The notes beneath the pieces were generated by a model that had not been told where the DNA came from, ran no database searches, and saw only the letters and a program-made list of their open reading frames with translations. From contig JASHQP010000377.1 in NCBI GenBank assembly GCA_030039095.1, positions 1 through 14,215 on the forward strand: a stretch of DNA of 14,215 bases. Reading direction: 5' to 3'. A program made the translations under genes and the position numbers. This document shows positions 1-5,962 of the stretch, piece after piece (the first letter of the stretch is position 1; the number at the start of each line of letters is the position of its first letter). Source of the DNA: Streptosporangiaceae bacterium. Its GTDB lineage: Bacteria; Actinomycetota; Actinomycetes; Streptosporangiales; Streptosporangiaceae.

Positions 1-33
1 ATCCTCGCCGCCTACATGGCGTCCGGAACCTGA
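1..33 (+). CDS. 3' end of an upstream gene (partial)
   Basis: The first frame reads ILAAYMASGT followed by a TGA stop at 31-33, with G or C in almost every third position, as expected for coding sequence of this genome. Only ten residues are visible, so the product cannot be named. The 44 bases between this stop and the next start suggest that the toxin-antitoxin pair has its own promoter. Confidence 0.4.
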   Translation: MLAAYMASGT

Positions 34-43
34 GGGCCGGCTA

Positions 44-79
44 GGTTATAGCAGCAGATGCATATACCATGGGATGCAT
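44..79 (+). promoter_or_regulatory. Possible promoter/operator of the toxin-antitoxin pair
   Basis: A TATA-rich stretch (GGTTATAGC, about 43-51) could be a -10 element. It is followed by two exact copies of GATGCAT, at 57-63 and 73-79, spaced 16 bases apart; each contains the self-complementary ATGCAT. Type II antitoxins usually repress their own operon by binding repeats at the start, so this arrangement suits an antitoxin operator. No convincing -35 element is visible and the assignment is an inference. Confidence 0.3.
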
Positions 80-444
80 GGCAGGCCTGTACGAGGTGGA
101 GATCGAACCGGAAGTCCGGTCCTGGCTGGCCAGCCTGCCGGACCGCGACTTCGGCCGGGCCGGCCTTCCTGGCCGGCCTGCTCGCTGAGCATGCCGAAGG
201 TCTCGGCGAGCCGTACGCCCGCCACCTCGGCGGGAAGGTCAGGGAGTTGCGGTTCCACCTGTTACGCCAGCAGACCCGGGTCAGCTACTGGCTCGCGCCG
301 CGCCGGCGGGTGATCTTACTGACGGTGTTCCGCAAGACCCGCAATGCCGAGGTCGCAGAAGTGGCCAGGGCACAGCGAGCGCAAGAAATCTGTGAGAGCA
401 CGCACGGCACCGCGCACGAGGTGTTCGACCGGGAGGTGACCTGA
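78..444 (+). pseudogene. HigB/RelE-like toxin (phage Gp49-like family), frameshifted
   Basis: The product resembles the phage-derived Gp49-like/HigB branch of the RelE toxin superfamily, ribonucleases that cleave mRNA on the ribosome. From ATG 78 the frame reads MAGLYEVEIEPEVRSWLASL and on to DRDFGRA, the expected N-terminus, but then hits a stop near 189. The rest of the protein (AFLAGLL, HLGGKVREL, the SYWLAPRRR strand and the TVFRKTR core) lies in the next frame and ends at 444. One extra G near 162, in a GGGCCGGCC context, explains the switch. An alternative in-frame start at 58 keeps the frame open but gives an unrelated N-terminus. The stop lies one base before the antitoxin start, so the two form one operon. 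The toxin is probably inactive unless the frameshift is a sequencing error or is recoded. Confidence 0.7.
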
Positions 445-445
445 C

Positions 446-742
446 ATGGCCGCAGAACATTCCTCTTACGAGGAACTCGCCGGGCCGCGGCGCGGCAGCC
501 AGGAATACCGTGAGGGGTACGCCGAGGCCCGGCGGGCCTTCCTGATCGGCCAGGCCGTCCGCGAACGCCGCCTTGCTCTGGGTCTGTCCCAGGTCGAGCT
601 GGCGACTCGCGCTGGCATGACCCAGCCCGCGCTCTCACGGCTAGAAGCGGGCGTCGTCGTCCCCACCATCCCGCTGCTGGAACGGATCAGCGCCGCCCTC
701 GACGCCGACCTCGTCGTGAAACTCGCACCCCACGCAGCCTGA
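446..742 (+). CDS. XRE-family helix-turn-helix antitoxin (HigA-like)
   Basis: This 98-residue protein is the likely partner of the HigB-like toxin upstream, neutralising it and repressing the operon. An N-terminal segment (SSYEELAGPRRGSQEYREGY) is followed by a Cro/C1-type helix-turn-helix at about 35-90, with LGLSQVELATRAGMTQPALS forming helices 2 and 3 and the usual SRLEAG turn after it. The start at 446 follows the toxin stop by one base, and a GGGAGGTG ribosome-binding site lies at 431-438 inside the toxin 3' end, so translation is coupled. The gene is intact although its toxin partner is broken. The family call is secure; the exact antitoxin subclass is not. Confidence 0.85.
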   Translation: MAAEHSSYEELAGPRRGSQEYREGYAEARRAFLIGQAVRERRLALGLSQVELATRAGMTQPALSRLEAGVVVPTIPLLERISAALDADLVVKLAPHAA

Positions 743-986
743 ACTCCCGGCGACCGTAGTTGCCACGCACACATTCGAGTCTGCCGATGAGAGGGTGCGG
801 CAGAATCTGATCATCCCCTTGGGGGAGTGCCTGTCCGGGGCCTTCCAGGTGACGGCTGCCCGTGAAGGGCCAACCTAAGGCAATGTCGACTCGTCGAGCG
901 TAGGGTCTCACCTGTAGCAGGGCGGTCTGGGGTCCGTGGTCAGGTCTGAGCATATTTGGCCGCCAACACGAATAGGCGGGCGTGCC

Positions 987-1820
987 ATGAACGGTAACGA
1001 TACTAGTTTGCGTACCAGCGACCACTCGCAGGACGGCAAGACCCCCAACACGAAGGCAGCCACGCTGACGCGTCTGCTGGTAACCGCTTTAGCGCTAGCT
1101 GTTGCGGCTGTTCATTTGATCTGGCCTGGTCTAAAAGTCGATGGAATCGTAGTTGCCCTGGTCGTTATAGCCCTATTGCCTTGGCTCGGGGCAGTATTCG
1201 AATCCCTTGAGCTACCCGGCGGTTGGAAGGTGCAGTACCGTAAGATACAGCGGCAGCTGAACGAGGCTCAAGCTGAAACACAGCAAGCCAGGGGGGCCGC
1301 AGCTAGCGCCTCACAGAAAGCTGAACTGGCCCTTGCCGCTAATGAGCCGGGCAAGGGCAACCATATTGGGACAGCTCAAGAGTTGAATGAGCTGGTCGAC
1401 CAATACAACAAGATACGCAGTTCACAGCCGTCAGGCTATCCACGGACTACCATATTGACACAGATAGTTGGACGGATGGTGCGTCTTTCTCGAGGATTGC
1501 CTAGCTATGACTGGGCGAATGCGCTGCGCTCAGACAATCAAGGCCGACGGATGGCTGGATACGCGTGGCTCTATGCCAAGCCGGATCCCGAAGCTGCCAA
1601 CCTCCTTGTACAGACACTTACGAAGAGCGAGAACTCAAATTTTGGTCAGTACTGGGCCATCCAAGCTCTGCAAAAATGCCTGCCTATGACCGATATTAGA
1701 ACTGAGGCCACTCTTATTCCGGAGCTGAGAATGTTTCTATCCCGACTACCGCCTGGCAGCGACCGCCACTACGAGCTTTCTAGGCTATTGAGCCCGGCGC
1801 CCGGACATCCCCAGAATTAG
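987..1820 (+). CDS. Two-pass membrane protein with coiled coil and helical-repeat C-terminus
   Basis: I do not recognise a named family. The 277-residue product has two hydrophobic segments, about 27-46 (LTRLLVTALALAVAAVHLIW) and 50-67, then a juxtamembrane motif ELPGGWKVQY. A heptad-like stretch rich in Q, E and A (about 83-116) suggests a coiled coil. The C-terminal 130 residues look all-helical, resembling HEAT-like repeats. This would place the C-terminal domain in the cytoplasm next to the membrane. Codon use differs clearly from its neighbours: many codons end in A or T (CTA, GCT, ATA, CAT), which suggests recent acquisition. ATG 987 was chosen because the 17 extra residues from GTG 936 add nothing recognisable; neither start has a strong ribosome-binding site. 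Membrane-anchored proteins of this layout occur as accessory or immunity-type genes, but that role is inference. Confidence 0.65.
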   Translation: MNGNDTSLRTSDHSQDGKTPNTKAATLTRLLVTALALAVAAVHLIWPGLKVDGIVVALVVIALLPWLGAVFESLELPGGWKVQYRKIQRQLNEAQAETQQARGAAASASQKAELALAANEPGKGNHIGTAQELNELVDQYNKIRSSQPSGYPRTTILTQIVGRMVRLSRGLPSYDWANALRSDNQGRRMAGYAWLYAKPDPEAANLLVQTLTKSENSNFGQYWAIQALQKCLPMTDIRTEATLIPELRMFLSRLPPGSDRHYELSRLLSPAPGHPQN

Positions 1821-1919
1821 GTTAGTAAAGAAACAATGGATATCCTCATCTGCCGCTCTCAAGTCGCTGGTGAATCTCGCCTGGGTGAGCGCACGTTCGA
1901 GAGCAGCTACCTTCATGAC

Positions 1920-2270
1920 ATGCCAATTGTCGAGGTCGTGTATGGACCCGAGGTCGCAGACGATCAGCTTCGCCATCTCGCGCAAGCGCTTCCGGACGCA
2001 GTCTCGCTCGCCGTCGAATGCCCCGAGGAGCCATACGACCACGAGCTCCAGCCAGGCGATATCGAGATCCGGTTCAGGGCAAGCGGTCCCTACGATGTCA
2101 GCGGTCTCGATGTCGTCGTCGAAGTCCGATCGAAGTGGTTCGCAAGTCGGGCCGAGAACCGGCAACACAGATGTGACCAGCTGTGCGATGCGATCGTTGA
2201 GGCGACTGGAACGCGCCGTATTGGCGTCTACCTCTCCATGCCCGTCGCCGCGTGGGCGCAGGGCGTCTAG
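1920..2270 (+). CDS. Small protein resembling the tautomerase superfamily (MIF/CHMI-like)
   Basis: From ATG 1920 the protein is 116 residues and begins MPIVEVVYG, placing a proline directly after the initiator methionine as in 4-oxalocrotonate tautomerases, where the exposed Pro-1 is the catalytic base. The predicted order is strand (PIVEVVYG), helix (DQLRHLAQALPDAVSLAV), two strands (DIEIRFRAS and LDVVVEVRS), helix (AENRQHRCDQLCDAIVEA), strand (RIGVYLSM). This duplicated beta-alpha-beta pattern and the length fit MIF or carboxymethyl-hydroxymuconate isomerase monomers. A longer reading from ATG 1836 adds 28 residues without family character and would bury the proline, so I prefer the later start, although its ribosome-binding site is weak. 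It lies about 100 bases after the membrane protein gene on the same strand. The assignment rests on pattern and Pro-1 only. Confidence 0.5.
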   Translation: MPIVEVVYGPEVADDQLRHLAQALPDAVSLAVECPEEPYDHELQPGDIEIRFRASGPYDVSGLDVVVEVRSKWFASRAENRQHRCDQLCDAIVEATGTRRIGVYLSMPVAAWAQGV

Positions 2271-2310
2271 TCGGCGCTCTTCCGCTCATGCCGCACCTGG
2301 TGTGCGCAGA

Positions 2311-2736
2311 TTAAGGCACGGTGCCGCGTGGCACTACCCATTGCATTGGTTGTGTGGTGACCTGGGCGATGATGTCGTAGTCGCTGTCGTAGTGCAGGAG
2401 CGTGACGTGCTCGCGTTCTGCGACGGCGGCGATCAGCAGGTCGGGGAACCCGACCGCCCGCACGTGCCCGCTGCGCCATAGCGCGCCTTGGACATCTAAG
2501 GCGCGATGCCAGTCCTCGTCATGGGTGGCCAGCCATTCGTAGCCTTCGTCCCGGTCGGCCCTGACCAGATCGAACTCAGCGCCACTGCGAGTTGCCCAGC
2601 CAAGCTCGAACTCGATGACACCGCAGGTCGCAACCAGCCCGGCCTCAATCAGCGGGCCTAAGACTGCCGCGACCGCGGGCCTGGCCAGCCGGGCCAGCGC
2701 GCTAGTGTCAGCCAGGTAGCTGGCTACTGCTGCCAT
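2311..2736 (-). CDS. vapC: VapC-type PIN-domain ribonuclease toxin
   Basis: This 141-residue protein is a PIN-domain toxin that would cleave RNA (tRNA or rRNA in studied VapCs) using a metal held by acidic residues. The acidic residues are visible in order: D10 in YLADTSAL, E42 in GVIEFELG, D99 in GFPDLLIA and D117/D119 in LLHYDSDYD. Length and order are those of a full VapC. Its start overlaps the end of the upstream antitoxin gene by 13 bases, the typical antitoxin-then-toxin arrangement with coupled translation. No damage is visible, so this is the only complete toxin-antitoxin pair in the window. Confidence 0.92.
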   Translation of the reverse strand: MAAVASYLADTSALARLARPAVAAVLGPLIEAGLVATCGVIEFELGWATRSGAEFDLVRADRDEGYEWLATHDEDWHRALDVQGALWRSGHVRAVGFPDLLIAAVAEREHVTLLHYDSDYDIIAQVTTQPMQWVVPRGTVP

Positions 2737-2933
2737 GTGGTGCGCATTACCTCGTCGTCCGCCAGATCGGGCAGCCCGCCAGCGATCAGGCGCTGCAGAT
2801 CCCGGCGCCGGGCAGCCAGGGCCGTGACCTGCCGTAGCGCGGCGTTGATGGTGTCCTTCTTCGTTTCGGTCTTCAGCACCTTCTGCGCGGCTACGAGCTG
2901 CTCCTCGTCCACGTCAATTAGGGTCTTGGCCAT
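2724..2933 (-). CDS. vapB: VapB-type antitoxin
   Basis: The 69-residue protein has a short N-terminal strand (AKTLIDVDEE) followed by two helices (LVAAQKVLKTETKKDTINAALRQV, about 12-36), the pattern of a ribbon-helix-helix DNA-binding domain. The C-terminal half (DLQRLIAGGLPDLADDEVM) is the probable toxin-wrapping region. It precedes and overlaps vapC by 13 bases. The start is supported by an AAAGGGGGA ribosome-binding site eight to sixteen bases upstream (about 2939-2947 on the plus-strand scale). It should neutralise VapC and repress the operon through the inverted repeat upstream. Confidence 0.88.
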   Translation of the reverse strand: MAKTLIDVDEEQLVAAQKVLKTETKKDTINAALRQVTALAARRRDLQRLIAGGLPDLADDEVMRTTWQQ

Positions 2934-2955
2934 CGCGGTTCCCCCTTTCCGCCAG

Positions 2956-2988
2956 CAGTATATCTAACTTGGTAGGCATCGGATATAC
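2956..2988 (-). promoter_or_regulatory. vapBC promoter with inverted-repeat operator
   Basis: Reading on the minus strand, a TATACT -10 hexamer lies at 2961-2956, about 22 bases before the vapB start. A perfect 7-base inverted repeat, GTATATC at 2958-2964 and GATATAC at 2982-2988, covers the -10 region and the space up to the -35 position. VapBC complexes commonly bind such repeats to repress themselves. The -35 element itself is weak. Confidence 0.5.
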
Positions 2989-3046
2989 GAGGTCGGGTGA
3001 CACGCGCTGTCATGCCGCTGGGTGTGCGGTTCTAAGCGTGCGACTT

Positions 3047-3243
3047 TCATACACCGGGGAGTGCGGCGACGATCTGGCGCGCGGCCTCAGCGGGCGTCCG
3101 GGATCCGGTGGTCACGACAAGGTCGGCAGCCCGGATCATCCACGAGCGCGAGGCTTTGTAGTCATCCAGGTGAGCCATGCGCCAGTCCTGTGCTTCGCTG
3201 GAGCCCTGGATGCGCTGGCGCAGTGTTTCTTCATCAGCATCGA
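3047..3243 (-). pseudogene. 3' fragment of a P-loop kinase/AAA-type NTPase
   Basis: Read on the minus strand, the frame ending at the stop 3049-3047 encodes LDADEETLRQRI, then QDWRMAHLDDYKASRSWM and a C-terminal VVTTGSRTPAEAARQIVAAL. This matches the C-terminal part of small actinobacterial P-loop kinases (AAA_33-like), in which an LDAD-type strand is followed by an arginine-rich lid helix and a final helix beginning TPAE. The N-terminal half with the Walker A motif is missing: similarity stops at about 3243, exactly where IS110-type coding sequence begins on the other strand. No start codon remains. The fragment is best explained as a gene cut by an insertion and later deletion. Confidence 0.6.
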
Positions 3244-3707
3244 GCGGGCCGGGACATGCTGGATGCGATCACCGCCGGGCAGCGCGACCCCGGAGCCCTG
3301 GCCCAGCTGGCCCGCGGCACCATGCGCGGCAAGATCGCCCGCCTGGAACAGGCGCTAGACTGCTCGTTCTTCACCGCCGAGCACGCCGCCGTGCTGGCGA
3401 TGATGCTGGCCGCCATCGACCACTACAGCACCCAGATCCAGGCGCTCACCGAAAAGATCGAAGCGCTGATCGCCCCGTACCTGCACCAGGCCAGACAGCC
3501 CGGCGCCGTGCCCGGCATCGGGCCGGTGTGCGCCCAGGACATCATCGCCGAGACCGGCGTCGATATGACGGTGTTCCCCACCGCCACCAGGCCGCTCTCC
3601 GCCAGCTCGCCAACCGGCTCGTCGGCATCCTGCACGGCTGCCTCAAAACCGGCACGCTCTGCAACGAGCACACCGCCTGGAGCCACCACCAGCAGTCAGC
3701 GGCTTGA
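3244..3707 (+). pseudogene. IS110-family transposase remnant, truncated and internally deleted
   Basis: IS110-family transposases are DEDD recombinases. From about 3244 the frame reads AGRDMLDAITAGQ, LAQLARGTMRGKI and PGIGPVCAQDIIAETGVDM, which corresponds to the region between the N-terminal catalytic domain and the C-terminal Transposase_20 domain. The N-terminal DEDD domain is absent. After FPTAT (about 3585) the match jumps to another frame that reads ALRQLANRLVGILHGCLKTG and ends at a TGA at 3705-3707, the usual IS110-type C-terminal tail. The segment that should lie between, with the serine-containing catalytic domain, has been deleted. The element cannot be active. It separates the kinase fragment from the TfoX-like fragment. 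Confidence 0.75.
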
Positions 3708-4406
3708 CATTCCAGAACATGGGATGTCTGCCGCGTTCATGCTTGTTCTCGGGCTCGGCACTGCCGACCTGAGACGGCCGACTACCTGAGCACGCGGATG
3801 GCGCAGCAGTACGGAAGCGAAGCTCACCCTCCCACGCAGCTGCGAACAGGAGGCCGCGGCGGTAGAAGCCCCAGCCCGCTGAACACGCGTCGCACCCCCA
3901 GCCCTTTGATGGCCCCGAGGCCAGGCCGCGACTGCGTAGAGGAAGCACTGCGGGGCCAGAGTGCGCACGTGCACCGTAGCGACGTCAAGTTCGCCGAGCA
4001 GACGCCGGATGATCGGCCCCAGATCGGCGTCGTCGGTGATCACCGTGTTGTGGTCGTAGTTCATCGTGTCATCGGCCCGGTAGGTGCGCAGGACACACGG
4101 ACCGGTGGCCAGTTGCCGGGGCAGCCAGCCGGCCGGCTTATAGCCGTCGCAGCGGGACGCGTGGATGTAGACCGGGCCCACTTCTGTCCAGACTGAGGGG
4201 TAGTCGAACGGCGCGTAGGAGATCAGCGTAATTTGCTCACCCGGCTCCGCGTAGCGCAGGCAGCAGCGCAGCGGCTCGCCCTCGCCGGTGGCGGCGAACG
4301 GGCGGAGCCGGTTGCCATGACCGTCGCTGCCGCTGTTGTAAACCACTTCGAGACGAGCGGGATCGATGGCCGTCACGAACAGGTCGGTGCCTGCGCTCGT
4401 ATCCAT
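3696..4406 (-). CDS. DUF1203-family protein with readthrough C-terminal tail
   Basis: Residues 1-160 form an essentially complete DUF1203 protein, a conserved family of unknown function. Diagnostic segments are EPLRCCLRYAEPGEQI (44-59), WTEVGPVYIHASRCDGY (73-89) and the C-terminal VHVRTLAPQCFLYAVA ending near residue 160. Cysteines 48, 49, 86 and 154 stand out and could be a metal or redox site, which is inference. Family members normally end at about this length; here the frame stays open for about 76 more residues through the TfoX fragment and into the insertion-element remnant, so the native stop was probably lost at a junction near 3925. ATG 4406 is preferred; GTG 4427 is also possible. 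No strong ribosome-binding site is visible for either. Confidence 0.7.
   Translation of the reverse strand: MDTSAGTDLFVTAIDPARLEVVYNSGSDGHGNRLRPFAATGEGEPLRCCLRYAEPGEQITLISYAPFDYPSVWTEVGPVYIHASRCDGYKPAGWLPRQLATGPCVLRTYRADDTMNYDHNTVITDDADLGPIIRRLLGELDVATVHVRTLAPQCFLYAVAAWPRGHQRAGGATRVQRAGASTAAASCSQLRGRVSFASVLLRHPRAQVVGRLRSAVPSPRTSMNAADIPCSGMSSR
3706..3728 (+). mobile_element. Probable right end of the IS110-type element
   Basis: Directly after the transposase stop lies an imperfect inverted repeat, GACATTCC at 3706-3713 and GGGATGTC at 3721-3728 (seven of eight positions pair). IS110 elements lack classical terminal inverted repeats, but short hairpin-like sequences close to the transposase 3' end are common at their right ends. 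The left end is missing, so no target site or bridge-RNA region can be defined. Confidence 0.35.
3795..3922 (-). pseudogene. TfoX N-terminal-domain-like fragment, frameshifted
   Basis: Reading leftward from about 3922, one frame gives GAIKGLGVRRVFSG and, after one extra G near 3876, the next frame gives WGFYRRGLLFAAAWEGELRF. Joined, these make the core of a TfoX N-terminal-domain protein (the RRVFSGWGFYRRGLLFA pattern followed by a strand and RFRT). Expected flanking parts are absent, and the fragment overlaps the readthrough tail of the DUF1203 gene in other frames. TfoX-like proteins in actinomycetes have no settled function. This is a decayed gene piece left between the insertion element and the DUF1203 gene. 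Confidence 0.55.
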
Positions 4407-4441
4407 ACCATGCAAACGCTCAGCCACGGCGAAACGTGAGG

Positions 4442-4602
4442 CGGCGCCTGCCCGGACCGAAACCCGGTTCAGAGACGGGCTCCACGAGGAGCACCCGGAA
4501 CTGCTGCCAGCCTGGTTTGCGTTCCGGGACACCCGGGCCAGGCGCCGTGCCGTGCAATGGCTGGCTGACAACTCCCTCATTGGCTGGGGAGGATGCCGGT
4601 GA
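4442..4602 (+). pseudogene. C-terminal fragment resembling UPF0158 proteins
   Basis: The frame ending at TGA 4600-4602 reads TRFRDGLHEEHPELLPAWFA then FRDTRARRRAVQWLADNSL. This resembles the C-terminus of UPF0158 proteins, where an F+D.L..H/P segment is followed by W..F.D.R.R.RA..WLAD. Everything N-terminal to it is missing, and there is no clear start codon or ribosome-binding site. It lies between the DUF1203 start and the 3' end of the TetR gene, with which its last 26 bases overlap in antisense. The family match is from memory of the pattern and is moderate. Confidence 0.4.
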
Positions 4603-5215
4603 GGGTGGTGTCGACGACGTCGCGGACGAAGCGTTCGGTCAGCGGGGCGTGGCCGTGCAGCAGGCGGTGGTACAGCGGGCCGTACAGCATGTCGATCGCG
4701 ACCTCGACCTTGGTGTCCGCCGGGATCTCGCCGCGCTCGATCGCGGCGGCGAAGATGGCACGCGCCTGCTCGCGGCGGGGCTCGACGAACCGGGACCGGT
4801 AGATCTCGGCGAACTCCGGATCGGTCTGCGCCTCGGTGATCAGCGCGCCGATCACGCGGCCATACGGCCGGCTGCCGGCCAGCCGGACCCACGGGCGCAG
4901 CAGCCCGAGCAGGTCGCCACGCAGGGCGCCGGTGCTGCGGGTTCGCGGCTGCACGGTCGCCCATTCGCTGTAGAGCGCGTCGAGCGCGAGCGTCTCCTTG
5001 GTCGGCCACCAGCGGTAGATGGTGGCCTTGCTGACCCCGGCCCGCTCGGCGACGGCGTCCATGCTGACCGCGGACAGGCCGCGTGCCAGCAGGAGTTCGG
5101 CCGCGGCCTCCAGGATCGCCAGCCGGGCCTTCTCGCTGCGTGGCCGGCCGCGCCGCGGTGCGTCCGCCGTCGTTTCGCCGTCCGCCGCGGCCGGCGCCCC
5201 GTCGCCCGCCTGCAT
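4577..5215 (-). CDS. TetR/AcrR-family transcriptional regulator
   Basis: This 212-residue protein is a TetR-family repressor. A charged N-terminal tail containing RRGRPRSEKAR leads into the helix-turn-helix domain (about 30-76), with MDAVAERAGVSKATIYRWW as the recognition region followed by the usual PTKE. The C-terminal ligand-binding and dimerisation part (about 85-212) resembles the TetR_C class with RPWVRLAGSRPYGRVIGALI and FVEPRREQARAIFAAAIERG. The start at 5215 sits five bases from a palindrome that is likely its own operator. It is divergent from the MarR gene, from which 126 bases separate it, so it may control that gene as well as itself. The ligand is unknown. Confidence 0.9.
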   Translation of the reverse strand: MQAGDGAPAAADGETTADAPRRGRPRSEKARLAILEAAAELLLARGLSAVSMDAVAERAGVSKATIYRWWPTKETLALDALYSEWATVQPRTRSTGALRGDLLGLLRPWVRLAGSRPYGRVIGALITEAQTDPEFAEIYRSRFVEPRREQARAIFAAAIERGEIPADTKVEVAIDMLYGPLYHRLLHGHAPLTERFVRDVVDTTLTGILPSQ

Positions 5216-5219
5216 AAGC

Positions 5220-5239
5220 GAAACTATGCCACTAGTTTC
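5220..5239. promoter_or_regulatory. Palindromic operator for the TetR regulator
   Basis: A perfect inverted repeat, GAAACTA (5220-5226) and TAGTTTC (5233-5239) separated by TGCCAC, lies four bases upstream of the TetR start codon. Its 20-base length and position are typical of TetR-family operators. Because it overlaps the untranslated leader of the TetR gene, binding would block that gene directly. Confidence 0.65.
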
Positions 5240-5270
5240 TATGATCGGGTATCTACGAAGGCGTGAGGAG

Positions 5271-5305
5271 ATCGTTAGCCGAGCAATGGAGCATATCATT
5301 AGCCG
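5271..5305 (+). promoter_or_regulatory. Direct repeats upstream of the MarR gene
   Basis: ATCGTTAGCCG at 5271-5281 and ATCATTAGCCG at 5295-5305 differ at one position and are offset by 24 bases, slightly over two helical turns. The second runs into the palindrome AGCCGGCT. They end about 37 bases before the MarR start, where a promoter or regulator site would be expected. Which protein binds is unknown. Confidence 0.35.
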
Positions 5306-5341
5306 GCTGTTATAGCCGCGCACCAGTATTCTGTTCGCACC

Positions 5342-5767
5342 ATGTCCGAGGACCCCGCCGTCGCGTTCCAGCCGGCTTTCTGGGCGGCCAAACGCGTGCT
5401 TGCCCGCGCCTCGGCGACCGCGTTCGCCCGGCACGGGGTGCATGAGGGTCAGCAGTACATCCTGCGGACCCTGTGGGACGAGGACGGCCTGGCCCCGGGA
5501 GAGGTGGCGCGGCGCCTGGGCCTGGCGACGCCGACGGTGACGCGCGCGGCCGCGCGCATGGAGGCGGCGGGGCTGCTGCGCCGGGAGCCTCATGAGCGGG
5601 ACCGCCGGCTGGTGCGGCTGTACCTCACCGACCGCGGCCGGGTCCTGGAGAAGGAAATCGGCCGCGAGATCGACAACCTCAGCGAGCGGGCCCTGGCCTC
5701 ACTGGACCGGTCCGAGCGCGCCACGCTGGTGCGCTACCTGGACAGCATCCGCGAGAACCTGAGCTGA
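5342..5767 (+). CDS. MarR-family transcriptional regulator
   Basis: The 141-residue product has the MarR layout: an N-terminal dimerisation helix (AFWAAKRVLARASATAFARH), the winged helix-turn-helix at about 38-100 with GEVARRLGLATPTVTRAAAR as helix-turn-helix and the wing HERDRRLVRLYLT, and a C-terminal dimerisation helix ending REIDNLSERALASLDRSER. The wing DxRxx-type motif is present as ERDRRL. It is transcribed away from the TetR gene. No efflux pump or catabolic gene adjoins it that would reveal its ligand; a hairpin 42 bases downstream suggests it is monocistronic. Full length for the family. Confidence 0.92.
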   Translation: MSEDPAVAFQPAFWAAKRVLARASATAFARHGVHEGQQYILRTLWDEDGLAPGEVARRLGLATPTVTRAAARMEAAGLLRREPHERDRRLVRLYLTDRGRVLEKEIGREIDNLSERALASLDRSERATLVRYLDSIRENLS

Positions 5768-5809
5768 GACCGGCCGGGTCGGCCCGGGCCGAAGGGCTGG
5801 CGAATTGAC

Positions 5810-5840
5810 GTGCCCCCGCCGAAGGGGGCGGCGGGGGCAC
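5810..5840 (+). terminator. GC-rich hairpin after the MarR gene
   Basis: A perfect 12-base inverted repeat (GTGCCCCCGCCG and CGGCGGGGGCAC) encloses a 7-base loop. It lies 42 bases after the MarR stop. There is no T-tract, so it would act as the U-less type of terminator often seen in actinomycetes. Confidence 0.55.
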
Positions 5841-5962
5841 TGTGGTCGGCCTGACACCTTTGCGTCTTGGCCGCAGCCATTGACCTTGATGTCAGGCTGC
5901 CGTTCCGGCCACCGCAGCAACAGGGCCGACCGTCTCCGCGACCGGGGCCGTGTGGTCCGCGG

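Noticed and set aside
687..1025. Minus-strand open frame between the antitoxin and the membrane protein gene
   Set aside because: Composition is low-complexity Arg/Gly-rich at one end, no family pattern, no ribosome-binding site; it overlaps two better genes.
1785..2168. Minus-strand frame opposite the tautomerase-like gene
   Set aside because: It is a shadow: the plus strand shows a coherent strand-helix pattern with Pro-1, the minus frame does not.
3244..3728. IS110 bridge RNA
   Set aside because: IS110 bridge RNAs are typically encoded in the element's non-coding end, usually the left end in the IS110 group, which is deleted here; no supporting structure was seen.
4407..5009. Upstream extension of the DUF1203 frame through the TetR gene
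   Set aside because: This part is the out-of-frame complement of TetR coding sequence, rich in Arg and Pro, and has no domain.
5810..5840. Hairpin as a CRISPR repeat or attachment site
   Set aside because: Only a single copy exists, with no spaced repeats or integrase nearby; terminator is simpler.
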